From: a virus
Virus record (IMG/VR): IMGVR_UViG_3300047309_000007
Location: 1-20,179 of that record
Length of the DNA stretch: 20,179 nucleotides
Strand: one strand, 5' to 3'
The notes under the pieces: generated by a model
Told to the model about the DNA's origin: nothing
The model's input: only the letters and a program-made list of their open reading frames with translations
Database searches by the model: none
Part shown: piece after piece, positions 7,126-14,687 of the stretch
Layout: every line of letters begins with the position of its first letter
Numbering within the stretch: position 1 is the first letter of the stretch
Made by a program: the position numbers and the translations under genes

Positions 7126-9233
7126 TACCGGCGACCATCCGGGCGAATGTCAATACGAGGCGCACCCAACTGCCAAGTGGTGTTGATTTGCCCAGAACTG
7201 ATCTTGAAAATCATCTGTCGACCGCGCAACCGTGTGTAAATCTGACCAGTAAATTCCTCGGTGATGTAGTACGTGCTGGCTTTGCGCACTGGCTGTGAGG
7301 CATCGCTGGTCACACCTGAACCCGAGTTTGTAAGCCCGTACAACTCCATTGTCACTCTGGGTTGGTCGCCTGTGTTGGGGTCAACCGAAGAACTCTCAAA
7401 AGTCAAATCGGGCAGTATGCGCCACACGAATCCAAAATTGTGCCCGTCTTGGATGTCAAATTCAGACGAGGATATGGAGGCGCTGATAGCCGTAGTTGTG
7501 CCTGTTTCGTTGTCATTGATGCCGTTTTCATGGTCAACAATGTTGTAACTGTAGGTAGCCGCTTGCGGATAGGGGCGCAGACCAGAGTCAGACCAAGCCG
7601 TTCGTGCCATCGTGCCGTAGTACCACACCTTCTCCATGTAGTTGTAGATGACATACCTGTCAACTGTATTGCTGTTGGCTGAACAATAGAACCACCAAAC
7701 TTCGTTAAAGCCTTCGTTGGTGCCCGCAAAAATCTGTTGTCTTTGTCCTTGATTCAAGTCAGAGAACACATACCGACGCAAGTCACAATTGAGTGTCTGC
7801 ACCCGACCATCGTAGGCATAGAACTTGTCAACACCCATCCAATACACCACACCAGAGGCAATGATGGCGGCGTTCTGACCTTGAATAGAGATATTGTCAC
7901 CAAGCAACTGTGGAACCCACGCTTGCGTCGGGTTGCCGCTAAACTGAAGCGAATACACAGATGCGTCTGTAATGACAACAATTTCTTGACGTGCCTGCAC
8001 CGCAGTCACAATCTCAGACCCGTGCGATAAGCGGACATACCCCGCTAAATTTGTGGCGTCTTCAGTCCAGTTGTACGGATCGTCTTTGTTTGACCAACGA
8101 ATCAACATGGGGTCAATGGTGCTGGACTCGTACGGGTTGGTTCCAAAAGTAAGGATGAACCGATAGGTGTCAGAAATCATAATAAAGTTCTGCGCCACCG
8201 GAATATCTTCGGGTGTTATGGACTGCGTACCAGACTGGGTGCCAGATGTGTTGACAATGTTGCCAGATGAGTCCAGCAAATTGAACGTCAAACCATTTAC
8301 GTTATACGCATAGTAGGTTGTGCCTGCCGTGATACCTGTTGGCAAAGCACCTGTAGTGCTAAACGATATAGCCGCACCCTCAGTATAGAGGATGGTGGAT
8401 GTGACCACCGCAGGCGAAGCAATTGTGATTGTGCAAGTGCCGCCAAGTGAGCGCAAATTGACTCCGCGTGTGGTCACGTCATTTGTCGCATCCCAATAGT
8501 AGATGCCACCCCCGCGAGGGCCAAAAATCAAGTCCTCGCCATAGTTCATCTGGCTCCAAAGACGAATGCTTGCGTAAGTTGTGGTGCCTACACCCCAAGT
8601 GCCAGTCCCCCACGTACCGCCGCCCCAACCCGTATATGGCACAGCATACGACGGACCAACGTTGATCTGATATGCGGCAACAACCGAGGCACCGCCGCCG
8701 GGGGATGCGGCAATGGCCGTGGCGTTGGGGGTAACAGAGAGTTGAATTGTGTAGGTGTTGGCGTTAATAACCGTGACTTGGAACTCTTGGTTGAGCACAG
8801 CCGCCGTCACGTTTGTCCCACCACCGCCAATGGCAACGGCACCGCTAAAAGTAACAAAGTCCCCAGTCACACAACCGTGCGCTGTATCCGTCACCGTACA
8901 AGTGGTCGAAGCCGTCAGTGCAAAAGGGTTGTTATTAATTGTGGTCGTGGAACGAATTGGCGTGATGTCGTAGTACGCGGCCCCTTTTTCAATATAGAAC
9001 TTGAGGTTTGTACCAACACCCAAAAGGTTTTGAAAACTCAGCGTAATCCAGTTCCACAGGGAACGACAGACACCTTGGTACGTGTTAGCAGATATGCGTT
9101 GCCAGCCACCGATAACTTCTGGGTTGCCTTGACGGAAACGAATTTTGTCGCACTCATACCACCCGCCCTCAGTGGTATATCGTGTGTTTTCCCGGTTAAC
9201 CCCCGGTTTGAACAGTATTTTTTGTAATGGCAT
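7125..9233 (-). CDS. Tail nozzle / DNA stabilisation protein, P22 gp10-like
   Basis: A 702-residue protein starting MPLQKILFKPGVNRENTRYT, then GGWYECDKIRFRQGNPEVIG, which I recognise as the conserved beginning of podovirus stabilisation (nozzle) proteins. Propeller-like beta repeats follow, with YGEDLIFGPRGGGIYYWD, SDTYRFILTFGTNPYES, YWMGVDKFYAYDGRVQTL and EVWWFYCSANSNTVDRYVIY. Two inserted beta domains are apparent at about residues 103-193 and 265-340, of a type often added to tail proteins. Residues 202-215 carry a GGGTWGTGTWGVG motif. In P22, gp10 sits below the adaptor gp4 and plugs the channel. Unusually, the lysis genes lie between adaptors and this gene. It shares one base (TAATG) with the next gene. 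Confidence 0.82.
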   Translation of the reverse strand: MPLQKILFKPGVNRENTRYTTEGGWYECDKIRFRQGNPEVIGGWQRISANTYQGVCRSLWNWITLSFQNLLGVGTNLKFYIEKGAAYYDITPIRSTTTINNNPFALTASTTCTVTDTAHGCVTGDFVTFSGAVAIGGGGTNVTAAVLNQEFQVTVINANTYTIQLSVTPNATAIAASPGGGASVVAAYQINVGPSYAVPYTGWGGGTWGTGTWGVGTTTYASIRLWSQMNYGEDLIFGPRGGGIYYWDATNDVTTRGVNLRSLGGTCTITIASPAVVTSTILYTEGAAISFSTTGALPTGITAGTTYYAYNVNGLTFNLLDSSGNIVNTSGTQSGTQSITPEDIPVAQNFIMISDTYRFILTFGTNPYESSTIDPMLIRWSNKDDPYNWTEDATNLAGYVRLSHGSEIVTAVQARQEIVVITDASVYSLQFSGNPTQAWVPQLLGDNISIQGQNAAIIASGVVYWMGVDKFYAYDGRVQTLNCDLRRYVFSDLNQGQRQQIFAGTNEGFNEVWWFYCSANSNTVDRYVIYNYMEKVWYYGTMARTAWSDSGLRPYPQAATYSYNIVDHENGINDNETGTTTAISASISSSEFDIQDGHNFGFVWRILPDLTFESSSVDPNTGDQPRVTMELYGLTNSGSGVTSDASQPVRKASTYYITEEFTGQIYTRLRGRQMIFKISSGQINTTWQLGAPRIDIRPDGRR

Positions 9234-9241
9234 GGTTGTCC

Positions 9242-9718
9242 CTACGACAGAAACAAGTTGCGTTCGTCAATTCGGCGGTTTTGCAACCCTTTGAGTATTT
9301 TCCCACCAGCCATGCAATACTTCAAGAGTTCTTCAGCCGCACCCTCTTTATCGCCCCGATTAAGTTTCTGGCGAAGCGTCGAACGCTGGAGTGTTCCCAA
9401 ACCGACGTTAAAACTGAAAGACACAAGAGCGTCAAACATGCCTTGTGTAAGAGGGGCAGTGATATATTGCTCCACTCCCCGTTCAAAACGGCTGAGATCA
9501 GACCGAAGAATTCCATCGACTTCCTCCATCGTGAAAGACCGGTCGTCCTCTGGGCGCAGGGCCACCGACATCCGATCCTCCAGTTTTAATTTACCCTGAT
9601 CTGGGTACATCACATGGCCCACCCCAATCGTCCAGAGTTTGGCTGGACATCTGTAGGGCTTTTGTCTTACACCTTCATGGTGCTTGATCATAGCCACGGC
9701 CTTGGGAGACACGTTCAT
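9242..9718 (-). CDS. Endolysin, GH24 lysozyme (T4/P1 type)
   Basis: A 158-residue lysozyme that would cleave the glycan strands of host peptidoglycan. The active site is readable: E15 in HHEG, then C24 in YRCPAKLW, then T30 in TIGVGH, that is E-x8-C-x5-T. The usual family spacing is E-x8-D/C-x5-T, and the Cys version is known in P1 Lyz. Further family features are QGMFDALVSFSFNVGLGTL (residues 92-110) and the C-terminal helix RRIDERNLFLS. There is no signal peptide or SAR anchor at the N-terminus (NVSPKAVAMIKHHEG), so export should depend on the adjacent holin. The length is normal for a single-domain enzyme. The start overlaps the holin stop. Confidence 0.93.
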   Translation of the reverse strand: MNVSPKAVAMIKHHEGVRQKPYRCPAKLWTIGVGHVMYPDQGKLKLEDRMSVALRPEDDRSFTMEEVDGILRSDLSRFERGVEQYITAPLTQGMFDALVSFSFNVGLGTLQRSTLRQKLNRGDKEGAAEELLKYCMAGGKILKGLQNRRIDERNLFLS

Positions 9719-10230
9719 TTGCCAAACGCCCTGCCACCGAAGTGAAATGCGATGATGCTGGCAAACAGGGCTTGGGTATCGTTATCCCAGAGTTGGTCGG
9801 CCATCTGCTGGAACTCAACACCTTTGTTGATGCCGTGCCATGCCAAAGCCACATCAATTCCGACCAGCAGGAAGAAAAACCCGTAGGTAATGACGGGTCG
9901 GACACTGGCTCGCAGGTTCTTCATCCACTGACTAGTCCCCTCGTTTAAAGCGGTGTCATGGGCGTAGATGGCCTGCATCTCGGCTTTTTGGGCATCAATC
10001 AGGCTGGTCTTGACCTGAGTGCTAGTCTCCAGCATCAACTGCTGGGTGTGGATTTGCTCCACGCGCTCTTGGGCTTCAAAGCCGACTCGACGCATCTCCA
10101 GTTCCCGCTGGATTTGCATCTGCGCTAGTTCCAGTTCATGGCGTTTGTCTGAGCGGTCTTGGAAAAAATCCAACAGTTTGGGCAGTCCGCCCATCAGGAA
10201 AGAAATCAAGGTTGAGAGCAGGGTCAGCAT
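9715..10230 (-). CDS. Holin, GTA-type three-span family
   Basis: A 171-residue protein. Residues 1-21 are hydrophobic (LTLLSTLISFLMGGLPKLL). Residues 27-100 form a long charged, Gln/Glu-rich helix (DKRHELELAQMQIQRELEMR). Then comes the conserved block ASVRPVITYGFFFLLVGIDV (108-127), forming a second span, and the motif LWDNDTQALFASIIAFHFGG (147-166), a third. The RPVITY motif and the WDxDTQxLFxxIIxFxFG motif are those of the holin family described from gene transfer agents (three-transmembrane holin). It would form the membrane lesion releasing the endolysin encoded next; the stop overlaps that gene's start by four bases. The upstream start is set by a GGAGG site. Confidence 0.85.
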   Translation of the reverse strand: MLTLLSTLISFLMGGLPKLLDFFQDRSDKRHELELAQMQIQRELEMRRVGFEAQERVEQIHTQQLMLETSTQVKTSLIDAQKAEMQAIYAHDTALNEGTSQWMKNLRASVRPVITYGFFFLLVGIDVALAWHGINKGVEFQQMADQLWDNDTQALFASIIAFHFGGRAFGK

Positions 10231-10234
10231 GATG

Positions 10235-10239
10235 CCTCC
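10235..10239 (-). promoter_or_regulatory. Strong ribosome binding site for holin
   Basis: GGAGG lies four bases before the ATG at 10230 and immediately after the stop of the 22-codon ORF, supporting the holin start. Confidence 0.6.
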
Positions 10240-10240
10240 A

Positions 10241-10309
10241 TCAGTTCAACAAAATAAACAGGCAAACGCCCAGAAGAAGTCCAATCACAAACTGTTCAAG
10301 GAAGGTCAT
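10241..10309 (-). CDS. 22-residue single-span membrane microprotein in lysis block
   Basis: An ORF of 22 codons starting MTFLEQFVIGLL and ending LLGVCLFILLN, read to a TGA at 10243-10241. Residues 7-21 are continuously hydrophobic. Its ATG overlaps the upstream stop by four bases (ATGA), and the holin start lies ten bases beyond its stop, so it fills what would otherwise be a 75-base gap in an operon with almost no gaps. This placement argues for a real gene, possibly a holin regulator or lysis accessory. There is no strong ribosome site of its own; translation would rely on coupling. The LGVC sequence is not a proper lipobox. Chance cannot be excluded for an ORF this short. Confidence 0.5.
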   Translation of the reverse strand: MTFLEQFVIGLLLGVCLFILLN

Positions 10310-10617
10310 TTTTTGCCCAACCGTTCGTAGAGAACCGCAATGTCCTGACGGTTGTGCATGATGTCATCACGGTTCTTTTGGATTTCTTTTTCCAAATCCT
10401 GCCGCAATTTTTCCCGTGCCAACTCGGCACCAGTGTTAGTGGCTTGTTTGTTGTCGCTGGTCACAACTAAACTGATTTTGTTGTTCAGCACCGTAACCTC
10501 ATGGTTCAGGGTGTTTAGGGCAGACATTAGGTATACCACACAGGTAAACATGATGGGCAGAATTGCAAACGCCGCCTTTTCGATTAGTTCGTGTTTGGCT
10601 TTAAACTCGTCCATCAT
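10306..10617 (-). CDS. Small membrane/coiled-coil protein, possible inner-membrane spanin-like
   Basis: A 103-residue protein (or 102 if the second ATG is used; both overlap the upstream TGA, and AAAGGA lies 5 to 8 bases ahead). Residues 13-34 are a membrane span (EKAAFAILPIMFTCVVYLM). From about residue 36 the chain is a coiled-coil-like helix (LNHEVTVLNNKISLVV, later REKLRQDLEKEIQKNRDDI) ending in YERLGKK. One N-terminal span plus a long charged helix is the topology of an i-spanin, and the gene lies beside holin and endolysin. No partner o-spanin with a lipobox was found, so the spanin idea is tentative. The stop overlaps the start of a 22-codon ORF (ATGA). Confidence 0.72.
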   Translation of the reverse strand: MMDEFKAKHELIEKAAFAILPIMFTCVVYLMSALNTLNHEVTVLNNKISLVVTSDNKQATNTGAELAREKLRQDLEKEIQKNRDDIMHNRQDIAVLYERLGKK

Positions 10618-11102
10618 TTGTCCTTTGCAAACATGATCCCTTGGATCACCAACCAGATCAGCGGCGGGACCAACAGAACCACCAACACAATCCCAATCAC
10701 CAGATTGACCAACTCAGCCATCTTTCTGGCTTTGACCCTTGCGGCATCGTTGGCCCTGCGTCTGGCTTCCCGCTGGGCTTCTTCACTTTCCTTGACCCGT
10801 TTCTGGATGTTGTCCCAAATGTCGGCGTGTCCGGTTTGAAAGAAGATCATCTTCAACTGATCCTCAAACTGCTTCTGGGACAACAACTCCATCTCAATCT
10901 GGACGGCCTGTGCCAGCGACGAGCCACCCTGTTTCTTTGCCTCCTCAAGGGCTTTTACAGTTTCCTGCTTATGCCCAAAATACTGTCCCAACAACGGGCC
11001 AAGACTGGATACATCATCTATCGTTGCCTTGGCTTTCTTGATGACCTCAACTGTCTTTTGGACGGCGGCGAATGCGGCCAGCGCGGTGGTGATTGGGTCC
11101 AT
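10614..11102 (-). CDS. C-terminally anchored membrane protein with charged helix, lysis block
   Basis: A 162-residue protein. Residues 1-95 are helical with small hydrophobic stretches (ALAAFAAVQKTVEVIKKAK). Residues 100-128 form a highly charged helix (KRVKESEEAQREARRRANDA), and residues 129-157 are a single strong membrane span (LVNLVIGIVLVVLLVPPLIW), with the end MFAKDK. No signal peptide is seen, so the bulk probably stays cytoplasmic with a C-terminal anchor. It is the first gene of the lysis block, after a 18-base gap with an AGGAT site, and overlaps the next start. Unknown family; a holin accessory or inner-membrane virion-assembly factor are options. Confidence 0.7.
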   Translation of the reverse strand: MDPITTALAAFAAVQKTVEVIKKAKATIDDVSSLGPLLGQYFGHKQETVKALEEAKKQGGSSLAQAVQIEMELLSQKQFEDQLKMIFFQTGHADIWDNIQKRVKESEEAQREARRRANDAARVKARKMAELVNLVIGIVLVVLLVPPLIWLVIQGIMFAKDK

Positions 11103-11120
11103 GATTCACTGTTACATCCT

Positions 11121-13061
11121 TCAGAACATCATCAAGAAATTAGCACTTGTTACTGGTGTATAGGTAATGATGATTGCGCCTTGTGCGGCATTTGGGCCAG
11201 TTTGGTTTGCAAGAGTTGAGCCAGCACCGCCACCTGGGAATCCTCCCGCACCACCAACTCCTGTGTTTGCACAACCCCCACCACCACTACCACTACCAAT
11301 TCCAATCACAATGTCGTAACCAGTTGAGCCTGCGCCTGCATCACTTGCTGAACCAGCCCCTGCGCCTGGTGCGCCCCCACCACCAACAGCACCTCCACCA
11401 TTTACACCCGAACTCGTATCTGTTGTAGCACCGCCAACACCAGCATTATTATTACCACCATCGGCTTCTGTTCCACTGGCAGCAACCGCATTTCCACCAG
11501 CAGTTCCACCACCATTTCCTCCACCAGCACCAGCCCTAACTTGGTTAGATGGGCCTGTACCACTAACACCATTACCACCTTTTGCACCAACTCCAAGAGG
11601 CCCACCAGCACCGCCACCACCATCTCCACCACCCCAAGAAGCACTTGTTGTTGTACTTCCTCCAGCACCTCCGTTGTAAGTGCTTCCTGTGCCTCCAGAA
11701 CCACCAGCACCAGTTGTGGCATTACCACCCCCGCCACCTCCAGCAGTTGAAGCACCAGAATTCCAAGATGTTGTGCCGCCCGCTACACCATTCGTGTTTT
11801 GTGGGCTTGTTGTTCCAGCAGAACCGCATTGATATGTAATAGCACCACTTATAACTTGATTTGTGAGTTTTGTGTATCCACCACCACCACCAGCACCGCC
11901 AGCAATACCAGTAGTAACTCGACCAGCCGCACCACCACCACCACCAATCAAGTGAATGGTGTTGCTAGATGGATTCCAGTCTGATGGAACAGTCCAAGTT
12001 GTTGACGATGTGCTAGTTAAAACAATAACCGCAGTTGTTGCCCTCTGTGACCCATATAAACCATAACCACTATTTGGTGCGGTTGTTACATAAGTTGAGT
12101 TTGCGCCTATGTACCATGTATCAGAAACAGGAGAGCCAACAATATCCCTTACAGACAAATAATCAATACCTGTCAAATAACCTGTTCCTGTGTATGTAAG
12201 CGTTCTTGCTGTTCCATTGGTATCACTAGTCAAAGAAACCACATTACCGCTTGTACCTGTAATAGACCACGCACCAACAGACTGATTTCCTCCAAATGCA
12301 ATTGTGTGTGCAACTGTTTTTGTGCTGGCTAATTCGCTAAATGTGTTTGCGCCAGTGATAGTAAGAGTTGATGTTCCTGTTGCACCACCAATGGTTAATT
12401 TGTTGTAAGTAAGAGTTCTGCCAGCAAATGTTCTTGCTGTAGTTGTGGTGTTGCTTAACAGTATATTTGCTGTGTTTTTGTTAAAAGTTAAACCAACACT
12501 TCCAGTTCCGAAATTCCAAACAGTTCCTGTTCCTGTCAAAGTCCACAAGCCAGAACCCATAGTAACTGTTCTGGTGTTAGTGTTTGATGACGAAAAAATA
12601 CTCGCAGTAAAGTTGAAATTGTTAGCGTCAAATGTTCCAGCGGTCAGCGTAACAGTCCCGCTTGAAGTAAAAGCATCTCCAAGTGTTGAGGTAATACCTG
12701 CGCCATTAACTGTTACTGACGAAAATGTTTTGCCAGCAGATGTGATTGTGCCTGTGCCAGTAATTGTTATTGTTCCTGTATAGGAATATGTCATTCCAGC
12801 AACAAGAGTCACGCCACCCGCAACAGTAATAGCGGCAGTCCCTGCCAATGTTCCTGTGTATCCAGTGCAAGTTATGGATTTTGCACCTGTGTTTCCAGTT
12901 GAAATCGTTACTGTGCTAGCCCCAGAACTACCATCAAAGAACACATCGTCAGCAGTTGTGGGTATGGCTTGCCCTCCAGCACCGCCAGAAGTCAAAGCCC
13001 ATTTAGTGCCAGCAGTACCGTCCCAAGCGGCAGTTCCACCAACCCAATAACGATTTGCCAT
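11121..13061 (-). CDS. Large tail fibre / adhesin with glycine-rich tip
   Basis: A 646-residue protein. The N-terminus (ANRYWVGGTAAWDGTAGTKW, then PTTADDVFFDG) matches a family of repetitive phage and bacterial surface proteins. Residues 45-300 are Thr/Ser/Gly-rich short beta repeats (TITITGTGTITSAGKTF), likely a beta-helix shaft. Residues 353-371 (STTWTVPSDWNPSSNTIHL) introduce a very glycine-rich domain (372-635, with GGGGG runs) like the glycine-rich tips that bind receptors in some phage adhesins; the protein ends ITYTPVTSANFLMMF. Its codons look richer in A/T than those of flanking genes, consistent with separate acquisition. Role is probably host binding. The shaft fold is inferred from composition. 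Confidence 0.82.
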   Translation of the reverse strand: MANRYWVGGTAAWDGTAGTKWALTSGGAGGQAIPTTADDVFFDGSSGASTVTISTGNTGAKSITCTGYTGTLAGTAAITVAGGVTLVAGMTYSYTGTITITGTGTITSAGKTFSSVTVNGAGITSTLGDAFTSSGTVTLTAGTFDANNFNFTASIFSSSNTNTRTVTMGSGLWTLTGTGTVWNFGTGSVGLTFNKNTANILLSNTTTTARTFAGRTLTYNKLTIGGATGTSTLTITGANTFSELASTKTVAHTIAFGGNQSVGAWSITGTSGNVVSLTSDTNGTARTLTYTGTGYLTGIDYLSVRDIVGSPVSDTWYIGANSTYVTTAPNSGYGLYGSQRATTAVIVLTSTSSTTWTVPSDWNPSSNTIHLIGGGGGAAGRVTTGIAGGAGGGGGYTKLTNQVISGAITYQCGSAGTTSPQNTNGVAGGTTSWNSGASTAGGGGGGNATTGAGGSGGTGSTYNGGAGGSTTTSASWGGGDGGGGAGGPLGVGAKGGNGVSGTGPSNQVRAGAGGGNGGGTAGGNAVAASGTEADGGNNNAGVGGATTDTSSGVNGGGAVGGGGAPGAGAGSASDAGAGSTGYDIVIGIGSGSGGGGCANTGVGGAGGFPGGGAGSTLANQTGPNAAQGAIIITYTPVTSANFLMMF

Positions 13062-13064
13062 TCT

Positions 13065-13250
13065 TTATTCTCCAACAGGCGTAAAAGGCGTGTCAGATGC
13101 TGATGCAGACTCAATTGCCGCAAGCCAATTGTCTCTACGCTCTAACTTTAATCGCTCAATCTCATCCACGTTAGGCACAGCATCATCTGAGAAATGCAAT
13201 GCATCCCTGAATGTTCCATACTCTGTTTCAAATTCAAACTCAATAACCAT
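13065..13250 (-). CDS. Small acidic protein between fibre genes (61 aa)
   Basis: A 61-residue acidic protein. The N-terminal half is beta-like (MVIEFEFETEYGTFRDALHF) and the C-terminal half helical (VDEIERLKLERRDNWLAAIE), ending in a Pro/Thr tail. Its position between two fibre genes, its small size and the RxxNWLAAIE helix recall tail-fibre assembly or chaperone-type proteins, which often carry a similar Arg/Asn-Trp helix. That is a suggestion, not an identification. The start follows a TGAGGA site fused to the upstream stop, and the next ATG lies only three bases beyond its own stop. It could equally be a minor structural component. Confidence 0.7.
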   Translation of the reverse strand: MVIEFEFETEYGTFRDALHFSDDAVPNVDEIERLKLERRDNWLAAIESASASDTPFTPVGE

Positions 13251-13259
13251 GATTTATCC

Positions 13260-14678
13260 TCATGCTTGAGTGGTAAGAGCAACAACATCCCAACGATCTG
13301 CGTTTGCGTTGTAGATGCATCCAAAATAGGTCAACTTGCTCACAGTTGTTGCAAAGGTAAAGTCTGAACCGCTTGCAGTTAGGTTTGTTCCGATGGGTCT
13401 AAATCCACCAGAAACGCCACCAGTAAATGTGATGGTTCTGGATGTGCCATTATCCAGAATCCTAAAAATCATCTTGTCTCCATCGGTTGGAGTGCCAGTG
13501 ACAGCATTGATCGTCAAAGCCGATGCCAATGCGGTATAGGCATATTGGTCAGCGGTTGCAATTGATGGGGTTAAAGAAGATGCAGTAGTTGTGCTTGTGA
13601 CTCTAGGATCAATACGCTTATTAGTCAGAGTTGCAGTTCCATCAATGGTTGCAAAACCACCCGTGGCGTTTGCGTTATTGCCAAGTGCCGTGACTACGCC
13701 CGTGCCAGTGGTTGTTGAGGAAATTGCCGTACCCGAACCACCACCCAACAAAATTGCACTTGATGCCAAGGTTCCAGACTGCGTTACTAAACCACCAGAA
13801 GTATTTACAGAATTTCCAACAGCAGTGACTACGCCCGTACCAGTGGTCGTTGTAGCAGGTGCGGCTCCAGCACCACCACCCAGCACAATAGCGTTTGCGG
13901 TAAGGGCGGCAGAAGTTGCCCAAGTCGATGCGCTGGAGAAATAAGGAATGCCGCCAGAAGTTCCAGCAATTGTGAATGCAGGCGTAGTAGTTCCGTTGGC
14001 AACAGAAACAATACCGCCAGTCCAACTCACTGATGTAACAGTGCCACCAGAGCCGGTTGCGGCAATGCTAATTGATCCGCCACCGTTAGTAATTGAAACG
14101 CCAGAACCAGCGGTCAGTGTGGCTTTGGTCAGCGTGTTACCCGTTGAGTTACCAATCAGCAATTGACCATCGGTGTAGGTGCTTTGTCCCGTTCCGCCGT
14201 TGGCAACGGCCACAGTTCCAGTAATGCTGGAAGCAGGCACTACTGTCGAGGCTACTTTGACAAAATCAGAACCGTTCCACACCACAACGGCCTTTTCGCC
14301 AGACACCAAAGTCACGCCAGTAGTGGGTCCAACGCCCACAACGGCCACAGATTGACTGGTCGATGTGGCATTTATGACGATGTAATTGCGGCTGGACGCA
14401 GGGACCGTGACCGTTAAAGTGCTGGCTGGATTCCCTGTGCAGTTGATGACTGCGTACTGGGCAGAGCCTGTAGCACCAGACCCGGCCTGAGAAAGCGCCG
14501 ATCCGTTTGTGGTCGATAGCGTTACAGCCGTCTGGCTTCCGCTGATGGTCTGGGTTCCTTCAACAGCGGCATCAATATACTGCGTGATGTAGTCGTTAAC
14601 GGTGGTGCCCCACTGACCGGCCAATTCCCCCGTGACCGGCAAAGCCAGCCCAAGAAGTGATGTGTACGCTGTCGTCAT
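13260..14678 (-). CDS. Tail fibre protein
   Basis: A 472-residue protein. The N-terminus (YTSLLGLALPVTGELAGQWG, then VNDYITQYIDAAV) matches the start common to many phage tail fibres, where it is thought to anchor to the virion. Residues 80-145 form a beta domain with ASSRNYIVINATS and EKAVVVWNGSDF. From residue 151 the shaft is Gly/Thr/Ser-rich, with the collagen-like fibre signature NGGTGQSTYTDGQLLIGN. Two 45-residue shaft repeats span 266-355, followed by TLTNKRIDPR. The C-terminal domain (residues 375-472) has DKMIFRILDNGTSRTITF and ends YNANADRWDVVALTTQA. It follows a TAGGAG ribosome site. Likely role is host recognition, alone or with the neighbouring fibres. Confidence 0.88.
   Translation of the reverse strand: MTTAYTSLLGLALPVTGELAGQWGTTVNDYITQYIDAAVEGTQTISGSQTAVTLSTTNGSALSQAGSGATGSAQYAVINCTGNPASTLTVTVPASSRNYIVINATSTSQSVAVVGVGPTTGVTLVSGEKAVVVWNGSDFVKVASTVVPASSITGTVAVANGGTGQSTYTDGQLLIGNSTGNTLTKATLTAGSGVSITNGGGSISIAATGSGGTVTSVSWTGGIVSVANGTTTPAFTIAGTSGGIPYFSSASTWATSAALTANAIVLGGGAGAAPATTTTGTGVVTAVGNSVNTSGGLVTQSGTLASSAILLGGGSGTAISSTTTGTGVVTALGNNANATGGFATIDGTATLTNKRIDPRVTSTTTASSLTPSIATADQYAYTALASALTINAVTGTPTDGDKMIFRILDNGTSRTITFTGGVSGGFRPIGTNLTASGSDFTFATTVSKLTYFGCIYNANADRWDVVALTTQA
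13614..13883 (-). repeat. Two 45-residue direct repeats in tail-fibre shaft
   Basis: Residues 266-310 and 311-355 align without gaps. Both begin LGGG, contain TTTGTGVVTA(V/L)GN and end before or at the next shaft element. At the DNA level a near-identical tract of about 25 bases recurs 135 bases apart (from 13690 and 13825), so the duplication is fairly recent. Confidence 0.75.
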
Positions 14679-14687
14679 TTATGACTC

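Noticed and set aside
9675-9905. Minus-strand ORF of 76 codons overlapping holin and endolysin as a candidate embedded spanin
   Set aside because: No lipobox or membrane span; composition is that of a shifted frame.
10255-10275. Possible lipobox (LGVC) in the 22-residue microprotein
   Set aside because: The residue before Cys is Val, and only six residues follow, so it does not fit an o-spanin lipoprotein.
11174-12000. Periodic CCACCA-type tracts resembling a repeat array or CRISPR
   Set aside because: They are glycine codons of the fibre tip read on the other strand; no constant repeat with unique spacers.
12445-12783. Plus-strand ORF of 112 codons rich in Val/Pro
   Set aside because: Shadow of the Thr/Gly repeats of the large fibre gene on the opposite strand.
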